Positions 22,997 to 35,427 are shown, counted from the first letter of the stretch. The stretch is DNA of 64,000 nucleotides from Conchocele bisecta (GCA_029237695.1 CM055272.1:12016042-12080041); one strand, 5' to 3'. Numbers and translations are program-made. Notes: generated by a model from the sequence alone, not told the origin.

Positions 22997-23375
22997 ATAC
23001 CTTCAATTGGTAGTGCAAACACTTAGCCATTTTTTATGTCAAAAAGTTTCTTCAACCTTGACCTTTTTTGTGTTTAAAGCATGCACTTCTCTGATGATTT
23101 CTGTGATGCTTACTCTAGCACATGCCCATGATCATGTTACGATCAAATGGCCTGGCAGGCGCGACACTGCTTCCGTGACAGAATTCTTGATTCTTGTAAC
23201 TTTACTTTTCAGAGTATATACAATGTTCCGACACCACACAGAATTCAACGTGCTGGAATACCATGGCTATACTCATATTCAATCTTCAAGCTAAGCTTTC
23301 CTCATCTGAGAAGTGTGTGTAAGTACAAATATTTACGTACAACTTCCCTTTTCTGTAGAAGTTAAATGTGTCATT
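22997..23375. repeat. Truncated Helentron-like 3' end and flank
   Basis: 23143-23195 is a terminus of the 'GGCAGGCGCGACACTG...GACAGAATTCTTG' kind without its 5' half. The remainder is unassigned. Confidence 0.5.
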
Positions 23376-24169
23376 GTCGTGCCTTGGCAGAAGGCGCAAC
23401 TGTAGATGCTGCTTTTTCCGCTGTCATCGTCCGCGTCGTCGTCGTCGTCTTCGTCCGCATCAACAATATCAAGGTGTTTGCACAAGATTCTTCATCATGA
23501 TATAACTTTGATATTACTCAACGGATTGCTTCAATATTTGGACACTTGATATATGTGAGCATTTGGAACACACTTGTGCTGTCATTAACATGACATTGAC
23601 CTTTTTTTCATTTACAAAAAGTTTGTACAAGTTTCTTCATTTTTTTCGTGCCTGCTTTAGCAGAAGTCGTGACTATAGTCACCGTTTTTTCCATCGTCGT
23701 CATCATTATTTTGCGTCAAAAAGTTTGTGCAAGTTTCTTTATCACGATTTAACTTTGATATTACTTGACGGATTGCTTCAATATTTGGACACTAGATGAA
23801 TGTGAGTATTAGGAATTAGCCATTGTTTGCGTCAAAAAGTGTGTTCAAGTTTCCTCATAGTATAACTTTAATATTAGTGGATGGATTGCTTCAATATTTG
23901 GCCACTTGCTATACATGTGAACATTTGGAAGACAGTCATGCCCCCCATTAATTTAACAACCTTGACCTTTTGTACCTTCACATGGTTGTGGAAACACTTA
24001 ACCATTTTAATATGTTAAAAAGTTTATTCACTCTTGACCTTTTTCGTGTTTAAAGCATGCACTTCTCTGATGATTTTTGTGATGCTTACTTTAGCACATG
24101 CCCATGATCATGTTACGGTCAAATGCCTTGCCAGGCGCGACACCGTTTCCGTGGCGGAATTCTTGTTTG
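23376..24169 (+). mobile_element. Helentron-like element
   Basis: 5' 'GTGCCTTGGCAGAAGGCGCA' plus a short (CGT)n tract, three decayed satellite units ('AAAAAGTTTGTACAAGTTTC', 'GATTGCTTCAATATTTGGAC'), and 3' end 'GCCAGGCGCGACACCG...GCGGAATTCTTGTTTG' with the TTCCG/CGGAA hairpin at 24147-24161. Confidence 0.65.
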
Positions 24170-24621
24170 CACTTTGCCTGCATTTTTGTGCACACAATAT
24201 TGTAAGTAGTCTATACGGACCTCTATGCTCATACCATATCAGTACATGTATCATATTGCATATGCTATCGTATATTTATATAAGATTCACATAGTATCTT
24301 TGTATAATGTAAACAAACGGTCTAATACGATGATATGGTACAAATGTATACCAATATTATACAACCATGCGATATGCTCATTAAATATACCGACAATATA
24401 CGTAAACGATGTGTATACAATATTTATATATACAAATAGGTAACCAGCAGCAAAATGCTACTGTACACGGTAACGTGGCAAATATTATGTTTTTCTGAAT
24501 GTTCACCAAGTTTCAATGAGTCATGACTATTTCGCCAACATTTGACAAATATGACCGATGGGATCAGTGTAGACCCTTATCAGTTAATGATGTATATTCA
24601 CAATGGAATCAGGGTCTAATA
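24170..24621. other. A/T-rich non-coding sequence
   Basis: No gene or clear repeat is seen apart from short runs such as 'ATATTTATATA'. Confidence 0.4.
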
Positions 24622-24841
24622 TGTGGCTGTGACTGGAGAAATGTGGCTTATGAAATTTGTGCCGAGTGTAGCTCTTGATCAAATAGCACACTCCAGTAGC
24701 TTGAAAACGATCCATTTTTCTTGTTAGAAGCATGACTGGTGTTTCATTGATGGAGTGGCGAACAGTGCAGATCCTGTCGAATCATAGGCTGATCTGGATC
24801 TACACTATTCACAAAACTCATAAGCCCCAGTCACAGTCACA
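24622..24841 (+). mobile_element. M1 MITE copy
   Basis: Left end TGTGGCTGTGACTGGAGAAA and right end 'CAGTCACAGTCACA'; the core matches 817-1051 closely ('TTGTTAGAAGCATGACTGGT', 'CATTGATGGAGTGGCGAACA'). It ends about 55 bp upstream of an exon. Confidence 0.8.
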
Positions 24842-24895
24842 TACAAGCCTTATATCTCCAATCTACATTGACACTGTTATCTGTGTGATAAACAG

Positions 24896-25059
24896 GAGCA
24901 TGGAGTTTACACAAGAACACATCCAACGATGCCTCAACACGAACTTTACCAGCAAAGCGAGTACGAGTGCATGTACGCAGTACACGGAGGCTCTAGTCAG
25001 TGAACGATTCCAATTCCTGTCCAACGGTTCCATGGATCTAGCCACCAATGGTTGTCCAG
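24896..25059 (+). CDS. Internal exon, class B of the cysteine-rich family
   Basis: This 164-nt exon runs from GATAAACAG to TGTCCAG|GTACTG (1+54x3+1). It encodes 54 residues with cysteines spaced C-x13-C-x26-C, the last followed by Pro and the split Gly codon. The C-x13-C spacing and the length equal those of the exon at 57907. The last ~45 nt, with the donor, are copied about 25 times downstream as a tandem array. A class A exon expected before it was not found between 3870 and 24895, a region full of inserted mobile DNA. Confidence 0.8.
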
Positions 25060-27385
25060 GTACTGTACCTGTGTGTTTACAGTCCCCCACACCAATACCC
25101 CATAATATACCTGTCCAACAGTTCCATGGATGTAGCCACCAATAGTTGTCCAGGTACTGTACCTGTGTGTTTACAGTCCCCCACACCATACCCCGTAATA
25201 TACCTGTCCAACAGTTCCATGGATCTAGCCACCAATGGTTGTCCAGGTACTGTCCAGGTACTGTAGTTTCATGGATCTAGTCACCAATGGTTGTCCAGGT
25301 ACTGTACCTGTGTGCTACAGTCCTCCACACCAATACCCCGTAATATACCTGTGCAACAGTTCCATGGATCTAGCCACCAATGGTTGTCCAGGTACTGTAC
25401 CTGTGTGTTTACAGTCCTCCACACCAATACCCCGTAATAAACCTGTCCAACAGTTCCATGGATCTAGCCACCAATGGTTGTCCAGGTACTGTACCTGTGT
25501 GTTTACAGTCCTCCACACCAATGCCCCATAATATACCTGTCCAACAGTTCCATAGATCTAGCCACCAATGGTTGTTGAGGTACTGTACCTGTGTGTTACA
25601 GTCCCCACACCAATACCCCGTAATATACCTGTCCATCAGTTCCATGGATCTAGCCACCAATCATTGTCCAGGTACTGTTCATGTGTGTGTACAGTCCTCC
25701 ACACCAATACCCCATAATATACCTGTCCAACAGTTCCATGGATCTATCCATCAATAGTTATCGAGGTACTGCACCTGTGTGTTTACAGTTCCCCACACCA
25801 ATGCCCCATAATATACCTGTCCAACAGTTCCATGGATCTAGCCACCAATGATTGTCCAGGTACTGTTCATGTGCGTGTACAGTTCTCCACACCAATACCC
25901 CATAATATACCTGTCCAACAGTTCCATGGATCTATCCACCAATAGTTGTCGAGGTACTGTACCTGTGTGTTGACAGTCCCCACACCAATACCCCGTAATA
26001 TACCTGTCCAACAGTTCCATGGATCTAGCCACCAATGATTGTCCAGGTACTGTTCATGTGTGTGTACAGTCCTCCACACCAATACCCCATAATATACCTG
26101 TCCAACAGTTCCATGGATCTATCCACCAATAGTTGTCGAGGTACTGTACCTGTGTGTTTACAGTCCCCCACACCAATGCCCCGTAATATACCTGTCCAAC
26201 AGTTCCATGGATCTCGCCACCAATGGTTGTTCAGGTACTGTACCTGTGTGTTAGTCCTCCCCACCAATACCCCATAATATACCTGTCCAACAGTTCCATG
26301 GATCTAGCAACCAATGGTTGTCCAGGTACTGTACCTGTGTGTTGCAGTCCCCCACACCAATACCCCATAATATACCTGTGCAACAGTTCCATGGATCTAG
26401 CCATCAATGGTTGTCCAGGTACTGTACCTGTGTGTTTACAGTCCCCCACACCAATACCCCGTAATATACCTGTCCAACAGTTCCATTGATCTAGACACCA
26501 ATGGTTGTCCAGGTACTGTACCTGTGTGTTACAGTCCTCCACACAAATACCCCGTATTATACCTGTCCAACAGTTACATGGATCTAGCCACCAATGGTTG
26601 TCCAGGTACTATACCTGTGTGTTTACAGTCCCCTACACAAATACCCCATAATATACCTGTCCAACAGTTCCATAGATCTCGCCACCAATGGTTGTCCAGG
26701 TACTGTACCTGTGTGTTTACAGTCCCCCACACCAATACCCCATAATATACCTGTCCAACAGTTCCATGGATCTAGCCATCAATGCTTGTCCAGGTATTGT
26801 AGCTGTGTGTTTACAGTCCCCCACACCAATACCCTGTAATATACCTGTCCAACAGTTCCAGGTACTATACCTGTGTGTTTACAATCCCCCACACCAATAC
26901 CCTGTAATATACCTGTCCAACAGTTCTATGGATCTAGCCACCAATGGTTGTCCAGGTACTGTACCTGTGTGTTTACAATCCCCCACACCAATACCCTGTA
27001 ATATACCTGTCCAACAATTCCATGGATCTAGCCACCAATGGTTGTCCAGGTACTGTACCTGTGTGTTTACAATCCCCCACATCAATACCCTGTAATATAC
27101 CTGTCCAACAGTTCTATGGATCTAGCCACCAATGGTTGTCCAGGTACTGTACCTGTGTGTTTACAATACCCCACACCAATACCGTGTAATTTACCTGTCC
27201 AACAGTTCCATGGATCTAGCCACCAATGGTTATGCAGGTATTGTACCTGTGTGTTACCCACACCAATACCCCGTAATATACCTGTCCAACAGTTCCATGG
27301 ATCTAGCCACCAATGGTTGTCCAGGTACTGTACCTGTGTGTTACCCACACCAATACCCCGTAATATACCTGTCCAACTGTTCACC
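25015..27385 (+). repeat. 94-bp minisatellite made of an exon end plus its splice donor, ~25 copies
   Basis: Each unit contains the exon 3' end (CAACAGTTCCATGGATCTAG ... TGTCCAG), the donor GTACTGTACCTGTG, an acceptor-like 'TGTGTTTACAG', and 'ACACCAATACCCC'. The first unit is the real exon-intron junction at 25015-25108. The period is 94 bp, with one truncated unit near 25250 and a few 91-93-bp units. Two of three frames are open through most units, giving long artefactual ORFs on both strands. Confidence 0.92.
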
Positions 27386-28060
27386 TTGGGCATCAAAAAT
27401 ATTTTCCTAGTATTTCCATCCCACTGGTCTGTCGGATGAGACTTTAAACTGTGGTCCCGTCTCTATATGACCTTAGCTTAGCCTTTTCACTTTCACGTCT
27501 CCATAGATCTAACCATCAATGGTTGTTGTTCAAGTACTTTACCTGTCCAGTTGATGTAAGTATTTAGTCCGTGCTAGTAATCACTGACATACACCATACG
27601 AAGAGTGAGGCAAAATTGCTTTGAAATATATGTGTGGTAAAGTGTTTTTTATACAAAATTTGTGCGGAATATTTTAAATGCCTTATATCTCACAATCATT
27701 CACCTTGGGGTCATAAATACACATTGGGATCATCAATTCGCCCTGAGATGATCAAATGCATCGTAGTGTTCAACATGCAAGATGTGGCTCATTTGTTACT
27801 TATATAGATAGTATACTACAACAGGTATTATTTGATTTCTTATAGCATAGTTGTATTGACATAGCTGGAATAACTATTCAGCCAATCAGATACACTATTG
27901 TAATTGAGATGTAATATCTCATGATATTGTCTTAATGGGCATGTGACTCACGAAAACTGCATGTGCAGTCTATACTGCACTGTTTGCTGCTATTGTATGC
28001 CTGTAAAGAAAACTGGTTCCATATCTGGCTGCCTGATTGTAGTACTTTGCTGCTCATCAG
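27386..28060. other. Intronic sequence without recognised gene
   Basis: Contains a block ('GTATTTCCATCCCACTGGTC' to 'CTCTATATGACCTTAGCT') with a diverged reverse-complement relative at about 55965-56050, probably a SINE 3' part. No coding signal is seen. Confidence 0.45.
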
Positions 28061-28061
28061 T

Positions 28062-28660
28062 GGTAATTAACTTATTGTCACTCTACACAGTCAATATACT
28101 GTCAAACTGCCTGACATTGTGGCATGCCACGTTGTAACTTATTGTCACTCTACACAGTCAACATACTGTCATACTGCCCGACATTGTTGCATGCCACTTT
28201 TTAATTTATTGTCACTACACAGTCAACATACTGTCATACTGCCTGACATTGTGGCATGCCACGTTGTAACTTATTGTCACTCTACAGTCAACATACTGTC
28301 ATACTGTCTGACATTGTGGCTCGCCATGTTATAACTTATTGTCACTCTACACAGTCAACATACTGTTATATTGCCTGACATTGTGGCTCGCCACGTTGTA
28401 ACTTATTGTCACTCTACACAGTCAACATACTGTCATACTGCCTGATATTGTGGCACGCCACGTTGTAACTTTTGTCACTACACAATCAACATACTGTCAT
28501 ACTGCCTGATATTGTGGCACACCACGTTGTAACTTTTTGTCACTCTACACAGTCAACATACTGTCATACTGCCTGACATTGTGGCATGCCACGTTGTAAC
28601 TTATTGGGTAACTCTACAAGTCAAAATACTGTCATACTGCCTGAATCTGTATTCACCCGA
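28062..28660 (+). repeat. ~67-bp minisatellite, about 9 copies
   Basis: Unit 'GTAACTTATTGTCACTCTAC' + 'ACAGTCAACATACTGTCATA' + 'CTGCCTGACATTGTGGCATG' + 'CCACGTT'. It lies in the intron before the exon at 28873. The first unit follows 'CATCAGTGGTAATT', which resembles a donor, but I could not support an exon there. Confidence 0.85.
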
Positions 28661-28872
28661 GACACATCCGAGGGTAATATACCTTCAGGCGGGTAATACG
28701 ACAACATGTTGATTGTATAGAATCACAATATCATCAAATAGATTCCTAATATTTCTTATTTCCAGTCAATTTGATTTGAGTCATGTTGACAGGGAACATT
28801 TGGCTCCTGTTGCCCGTCAAACTGTCTAATGAAAACTTGTGAATTTTATCTGATTGTTTACTTTCCCAACAG

Positions 28873-28945
28873 GTGTTGATGTGTGTGAAAATTTGGTACC
28901 TATCGCTTTCCTGGCATGTGCAGAGAAACTTGGAAATCACTGTTG
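28873..28945 (+). CDS. Short internal exon, class A of the cysteine-rich family
   Basis: This 73-nt exon lies between CCCAACAG and TGTTG|GTGAGTG, an excellent donor (2+23x3+2). It encodes about 23 residues with C-x10-C-x7-C, the last Cys followed by a split Trp codon. It is the shortest class A exon seen. Phase fits the class B exon at 30889, giving a six-cysteine A+B module of about 63 residues. Confidence 0.78.
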
Positions 28946-30330
28946 GTGAGTGTACTGTGTTATTGATTATTCGGTATACCGTACATTGTTACATGAAGGA
29001 TATTGTAAAACACCCACAGCTTGAACAAATGTCTTGTATATATTTTATGCTGAGGAGACACTCTAAATGGTGTTACCATTCCTTTAATCCATCTTATGGA
29101 GGTGGTTCAGGTTCGTGATCACAACATATTCTTTCATCAAGAAATAAAGAAAATAGATGTTTGTGGGAAATGTTGCTGCTTGTGAATCAGTACCTCCATG
29201 AAATTGGCTAATAGCAGGAGCCCCGTCTGTACCGACCTCTCTCAGTTATGTACGGAACATGAAATGGTACATTATATACGTTCGACTTATAATTCACTTC
29301 TCTGGTATCATATTTGTGAAATGAGACCAATTTTTTATGTCTGAAAGTTTATTCTGTTGACCATTGTCACCTTGAAACTTTATACAATGATGTGTTTGTT
29401 GTCTTCACGTGGAATTGTACATGTGCATTTACCACATGTTAATCATATAAACTTGGACAAACACTTGATGTTTATTATATTCATATATCGTAACCAAATT
29501 CGGAAAACATATTTATCACGGCAAGGTGAAGAAGGCTATTGATTTTAAAATATTTCCGATGACTTGTCTCCGTTTGGCGGCTATTTTAATTTTCAGGCAC
29601 TATATCCTTGTCCATGCAATAACGAGTTTTACTTGACAGATCGTAATCAAGTTTGGTATACATATTTTATCATGGCAAGATGAAGAACCCTATTGGTTTT
29701 CAAAAATATATGTGTGATGACTTACTCCCCTTGGTGGCCATTTTTAGTCACGCCTGCTTTACCCGTTGTTGTCGTCGTCGTCCGAAATGTCAAAAAGTTT
29801 GTACAAACTTCGTCATCATGGTATAACTTTAATATTACTTAACAAATTGATTCAATATTTGGACCCTTGATATGTGAGCATGTGGAGGACATTAACATAA
29901 TCTTCACCTTTAGTACCTTCACATTTTTGTGGAAACACTTTTTGCGTTAAAAAGTTTGTACAAGTTTCTTCATAATCGTATAACATTACTTTATGGACTG
30001 TTTCATTATTTGGACACATGATGCATTTAAACATTTGGAACACACTTATGCCGCCATTAACATGACCTTCACCTTTTTGTTACCTGGGAGTTGTATTGGG
30101 TTATGCCCATTATAAAAGTAGTAAGATTATTACTGATCCTACTGCTTTTGGGAGGGGGCCAAGTGATTCTGGTGTGGCGAGGACCTGGCATCAGATCAAG
30201 ATTATGTCAAAAAGTTTCTTCAACCGTGACTTGTCCATGCAGTAACTCAAATTCTACTTGATTGATCATAACGAAATTTGGTATACATGTTTATCAGCGC
30301 AAGATTAATACCCCTATTGGCTTTCAGTGA
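28946..30330. other. Intron with repeat fragments
   Basis: Fragments of dispersed repeats are seen: 29480-29760 ('GGTATACATATTTTATCATG', 'GGTGGCCATTTTTAGTCACG'), a Helentron-like 5' end with (CGT)n near 29750-29790, and a SINE 3' fragment near 30130-30205 ('GGGGCCAAGTGATTCTGGTG', shared with 32052-32422). No gene is seen. Confidence 0.5.
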
Positions 30331-30700
30331 GTTTTTTCTTGTCCGAAGCATAATTTGAACACCCGTTGCAATATTTTCAGGAAACTTCACACATGCATAG
30401 ACCACAGCCCAAAGGTGTGTTGTGTGCAATAATGACAACTCTTGTCGGGCTAATCTTTTTAGTTATCTCCCTTTGATTTCATGTTCGAGAATAATTTGAT
30501 TGTTCTTTGGAATATTTTCTTGAAATTTCTCACATGCATGGAACAGAACCAAAGGTGTGTCACATGCAAGAACTGCAACTCTTGCCTCACTAACTTATAA
30601 CTTATCTCCCTTTGTTTTTTGGGAACTGATTACTTGTCCGGAGCATAACTCGAATACCCTTTGGAATATTTGTATGAAACCTCACACATGTGACCCATTG
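30330..30700 (+). repeat. Three units of the ~145-bp dispersed satellite
   Basis: Same units as 4015-4640: 'CTTCACACATGCATAGACCA', 'ATGACAACTCTTG', 'AGTTATCTCCCTTTG'. Non-coding. Confidence 0.7.
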
Positions 30701-30888
30701 GTGTGTTGTGTATATGATAGACAACTGTTGCCTCTCATATTTTATTATTCCATTGCTGATATGCAAAAGCGGATATAGCATTAGTCAATGTATGTATGGT
30801 AATCAGAGTATTGTACAATATTGTATATTCCCGTGGAAGTGTGATATGTGTGTTGTCATTCACCTGGAACGTGTACATGTGTCTGCAG

Positions 30889-31007
30889 GTTTGTGGACTG
30901 TGTGAGATCCATGGACAAGGACACAGATTGCGACTATGTGAACATGACGGAAGTGGCATACAAGGCATATTACCTCGTCACTGAATGGTATCCACCACCC
31001 TGCCAAG
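30889..31007 (+). CDS. Internal exon, class B of the cysteine-rich family
   Basis: This 119-nt exon lies between GTCTGCAG and GCCAAG|GTACAC (1+39x3+1). It encodes 39 residues with C-x9-C-x23-C, followed by Gln and the split Gly codon. The middle is an amphipathic helix-like stretch (Met, Val, Tyr, Leu spacing). It completes the class A exon at 28873. A following class A exon is not present before the gap at 32486; by phase it could join the one at 57324. Confidence 0.8.
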
Positions 31008-31284
31008 GTACACTATTTTCCTTCATATATGTGGTTGGGACTGGAGAAACTGTGATATTTTTATGCCCCCCCCCCCCCCCCCCCCCCCTCCACCAATTTA
31101 TTGGGTGGGGGGGGGGGCATTATCTACGCTGTCGCCAAGATGTTAAATACTTTCATTTTACAGTTTTCCGAGTATACAGAAAATCACTGATATGTGATAC
31201 ATACAGTCAACTTTTCCAGCAGAATCTCATTGATAAACAAGGCAGCTATCACTTTATAGGGTTGTCCCAATATGACGTGCCATT

Positions 31285-31548
31285 TTTGTCTCGCCCGCGA
31301 AAGCGTAAAGCGAGACATAGGTTTTGCTTTTCCAGAGTCGTCGGCGGCTGCGGCGTCATCATTCAATGTTAAGTTTTCATGTTATGGTCATTACTTCAAC
31401 ACCTTATCAGCTACAGTCATCAAACTTTATACATACCTTTAATATAATATGTAGATGGATACACAACTGTTACATCTTTTTTATCGGGCCCCAGGGTCAA
31501 GGTCAAGGTGGAACAAGGCGAGACATTTGATTCCGCGGAATTCTTGTT
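31285..31548 (+). mobile_element. Short complete Helentron-like non-autonomous element
   Basis: 5' TTTTTGTCTCGCCCGCG. GTCTCGCC (31289) is complementary to GGCGAGAC (31517). A 12-bp palindrome ATTCCGCGGAAT sits a few bases from the 3' end TCTTGTT. This combination (subterminal inverted repeats, 3' hairpin, T-rich ends) is typical of Helentron-derived INEs. At 264 bp there are no internal satellite units. Confidence 0.75.
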
Positions 31549-31574
31549 ATATATTTTCAAAACCAAAAGTGGTG

Positions 31575-31845
31575 TGTATGTTATATGTCAATGAATGGTT
31601 ACCTATTGCAGACTGTACGACAGTATGTGTGAGATATATGTGTGATCAACATATGGTTACCTATTACTGCTGACTGTATGTCAGTCGTGCTTGTGGTATA
31701 TTTATGGTCAATATATGGTTACCTATTACAGACTGTATGACAGTGGTGTGCGTGTGATATATGTATGGTCAATATATGGTTACCTATTACAGACTGTATG
31801 ACAGTGGTGTGTGTGATATATGTATGGTCAATATATGGTTACATA
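31575..31845 (+). repeat. ~57-bp tandem repeat, about 5 copies
   Basis: Units 'GTCAATATATGGTTACCTAT' + 'TACAGACTGTATGACAGTGG' + 'TGTGTGTGATATATGTATG'. Non-coding. Confidence 0.8.
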
Positions 31846-31896
31846 CACTTTGAGGGAGAAATTTTCAATTTAAGGAATAATTTATTATTAATTTTT

Positions 31897-31965
31897 ATTA
31901 TACTGAATTTATTACATTTTCACAGCCATTTTGGCTGTGATAATGTAATACATTCAGTATAATAA
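31897..31965. repeat. Hairpin, ~31-bp arms
   Basis: 'TATTATACTGAA...TTCACAGCCA' pairs with 'TGGCTGTGA...TTCAGTATAATA' around a 2-4-nt loop, with one or two offsets. Probably a foldback MITE or its centre. Confidence 0.75.
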
Positions 31966-32051
31966 TTCTGCATACTTTTAATCATCAGATATATGCAATG
32001 GTTAGTTCTATATGAAATAATACATTTTGGGAAAATTAATGATTACTCCCT

Positions 32052-32422
32052 AAAAGGTGGGTGGCAGGTGGGAGAATGTGATGGGTTATTTAACGATCAG
32101 GGTTTATCCGTACCAGAATTCTAACTTGAGACCTGGTTTGGCTCTCACATACGTTTTTTGCATTTTGTATGTGACAGTTGAATCTGGTTATACCCCTTAT
32201 GTGAGTATTACGATTTATTCGTAATCCTATTTTGGGGGAAGGGGCCAAGTGACTTTAGTATGGTATGGACCTATAGGCCTGGCACCAGGTCAGGTTATTT
32301 TAATTTCAGGGCTGTATCTATATTTTCTCGATGTACATATTCTGTTCTGATTTTGGGATTTTCCCCCAATGCAACGGGAATGGCCGTTAAACACCAATAA
32401 ACAAACAAAAAAATACAAAATG
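32052..32422 (-). mobile_element. SINE-like element, reverse orientation
   Basis: Reverse-complement counterpart of 41754-42155. It ends (its 5' side) '...GGCCGTTAAACACCAATAAA' followed by CAAACAAAAAAA. The flanks repeat TACTCCCT (32044-32051 and 32423-32430) as a target duplication. Confidence 0.7.
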
Positions 32423-32485
32423 TACTCCCTCAAATTTCACTTTGCTAGATAAGTATTCTTTGCAATTTTTGTGAAATTGGCTACA

Positions 32486-32985
32486 NNNNNNNNNNNNNNN
32501 NNNNNNNNNNNNNNNNNNNNNNNNNNNNNNNNNNNNNNNNNNNNNNNNNNNNNNNNNNNNNNNNNNNNNNNNNNNNNNNNNNNNNNNNNNNNNNNNNNNN
32601 NNNNNNNNNNNNNNNNNNNNNNNNNNNNNNNNNNNNNNNNNNNNNNNNNNNNNNNNNNNNNNNNNNNNNNNNNNNNNNNNNNNNNNNNNNNNNNNNNNNN
32701 NNNNNNNNNNNNNNNNNNNNNNNNNNNNNNNNNNNNNNNNNNNNNNNNNNNNNNNNNNNNNNNNNNNNNNNNNNNNNNNNNNNNNNNNNNNNNNNNNNNN
32801 NNNNNNNNNNNNNNNNNNNNNNNNNNNNNNNNNNNNNNNNNNNNNNNNNNNNNNNNNNNNNNNNNNNNNNNNNNNNNNNNNNNNNNNNNNNNNNNNNNNN
32901 NNNNNNNNNNNNNNNNNNNNNNNNNNNNNNNNNNNNNNNNNNNNNNNNNNNNNNNNNNNNNNNNNNNNNNNNNNNNNNNNNNNNN
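32486..32985. other. Assembly gap, 500 N
   Basis: Exactly 500 N. The 14 bases before it (TGAAATTGGCTACA, 32472-32485) are identical to the first 14 bases after the second gap (56930-56943). Confidence 0.99.
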
Positions 32986-33164
32986 TTTTTGAAGCACTAA
33001 GTATGTGACCTTGACCCTGAGCTTGGCGGGGGCAGGACTAACGTGGATTTGGCGGACGGACGGACAACGGACGGACGGACGGGACGGGATGTCGGGACGG
33101 GACGGGACGGACGGACAAGGATAACAATAAATGCCCCCTCCACTATCGTGGTGAGGCATACAAG

Positions 33165-35283
33165 TTAACAAGAGCTGTAGGAGAACAGCATTGCTCGACT
33201 ACGAGGGTTGTCGATGTACACATAGCTTGACAAACAAGGTGGCCGCGGCCTGCATAAAAACCTTAACCAAGGGAAATTAAGTAAGTAATTCAAGGTTAAA
33301 TGTAGGTCAATGTGGCCGCGGCCTGCATAAAAACCTTCACCAAGGTTGACTAAAAACTTTAACGAAGGCAAATTAAGTAAGTAATTCAAGGTTAAATGTA
33401 GGTCAATGTCAGATATAGGTCAGGGGTTATTGATGTACATCACTAGGAGATGAAGTTTTCCAAGATTGATTGCTGTAGGCCCAGGAATATTCCATATACA
33501 AGCTTGACTAAAAACCTTAACCAAGGGGAAATAAGAAAGTAATCCAAGGATAAAAATAGGTCAAGGTAAAATATAGGTCAGGGATTATTGATGTACATCA
33601 CTAGATGAAGTTGTCCAAGTATGGTTGGTGTAGGGCCAGGAGTATTGCATCTACAAGCTTGAGTAAAAACCTTAACCAAGGAGAATTAAGTAAGAAATTC
33701 AAGAGGAAATGTAGGTCAAGGTCAAATATAGATCAGGGGTTATTGATGTACATCGCTATGAGAAAAGGCTGTCCAAGTATGGTGTTTAGTATGCACAATA
33801 AAAGTATTCCATGTACAAGCTTGACTAAAAACCTTAACCAAGGGGAATTAACTAAGTAATTGAAAGTTAAATGTAGGTCAAGGTCAAATATAGGTCAGTG
33901 GTTGTTGATGTACATCACTAGGAGATGAAGTTGTCCAAGTATGGTGGGTGTAGGGCCAGGAATATTCCATATGCAAGCTAGACTAAAAACCTTAAACTTA
34001 AACAAGGGGAATTAACTAAGTAATTGAAGAGGAAATGTAGGTCAATGTCAAATATAGATCAGGGGTTATTGATGTACATCCCTATGAGAAAAGGTTGTCC
34101 AAGTATGGTGTCTGTATGCACACTAGTATTCCATGTACAAGCTTGACTAAAAACCTTAACCAAGGTTGACTAAAAACCTTAACCAATGGGAATTAAGTAT
34201 GTAATCCAAGGTTAAATGTAGGTCAAGGTCAAATATAGGTCAGGGGTTGTTGATGTATATCACTAGGAGATGAAGTTGTCCAAGTATGGTGGGTGTAGGG
34301 CCAGGAGTATTCCATATACAAGCTTGACTAAAAACCTTAACCAAGGGGAATTAACTAAGTAATTCAAGAGGAAATGTAGGTCAAGGTCAAATATAGATCA
34401 GGGGTTATTGATGTACATCCCTATGAGAAAAGGTTGTCCAAGTATGGTGTCTGTATGCACAATAGTATTCCATGTACAAGCTTGACTAAACACCTTAACC
34501 AAGGTTGACTAACAACCTTAACCAAGGGGAATTAAGTAAGTAATTGAAGAGGAAATGTAGGTCAAGGTCAAATATAGATCAGGGGTTATTGATGTACATC
34601 GCTATGAGAAAAGGTTGTCCAAGTATGGTGTCTGTATGCACAATAGTATTCCATGTAGAAGCTTGACTAAATACCTTAACCAAGGTTGACTAAAAACCTT
34701 AACCAAGGGGAATTAACTAAGTAATTCAAGAGGAAATGTAGGTCAAGGTCAAATATACATCAGGGGTTATTGATGTACATCACTAGGAGATGAAGTTGTG
34801 CAAGTATGGTGGGTGTAGGGCCAGTAGTATTCCATATACAAGGTTGACTAAAAACCTTAACCAAGGGGAATTAAGTAAGTAATTGAAGAGGAAATGTAGG
34901 TCAAGGTCAAATATAGATCAGGGGTTATTGATGTACATCGCTATGAGAAAAGGTTGTCCAAGTATGGTGTCTGTATGCACAATAGTATTCCATGTAGAAG
35001 CTTGACTAAAAACCTTAACCAAGGTTGACTAAAAACCTTAACCAAGGGGAATTAACTAAGTAATTGAAGAGGATGTAGGTCAAGGTCAATATACATCAGG
35101 GGTTATTGATGTACATCACTAGGTGAGAGTATGAATGTAAGTGCACCTTGTATGGAATGGTGTAGGGCCAGTAGTATTCCATATACAAGGTTGACTAAAA
35201 ACCTTAACCAAGGCGTGACGGTGACACCGACGCCTGGGTGACAACATAAGCTCTACTTATTCTTCGAATAGTCGAGCTAAAAA
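33165..35283 (-). mobile_element. Helentron-like element with ~150-bp satellite, minus orientation
   Basis: Mirror copy of 21665-22996. The 3' end is at 33165 (AACAAGAGCTGTAGGAGAAC) and the 5' end at 35283 (TCGAATAGTCGAGCTAAAAA). About 13 satellite units carry 'CTTGACTAAAAACCTTAACC' and 'ATCAGGGGTTATTGATGTAC'. A short (ACGG)n region and another element's end lie at 33050-33160. Confidence 0.8.
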
Positions 35284-35427
35284 GGTGATATTTTTGTTCA
35301 GTATAGTTTATAGTTTCGGAACGATCGACTGAACGGTTTCGGAGGAGTTGTGTACACAAAATATGCACTTTTTCTGTTAGCCGCCTGCCCGCCCCGCGGT
35401 AAAACATAAACATACCGTTTTTTAACA

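Noticed and set aside
24863..27439. Many overlapping 65-137-codon frames on both strands
   Set aside because: Artefacts of the 94-bp junction array; only 24896-25059 is a supported exon.
28062..28137. Exon ending at 'CATCAGTG|GTAATT' before the 67-bp array
   Set aside because: The preceding frame is Cys-rich but lacks an acceptor and the family phase, so a sixth junction array is not claimed.
32437..33171. Open frames across the first gap
   Set aside because: They are made of N; the same applies to the frames at 56391-56958.
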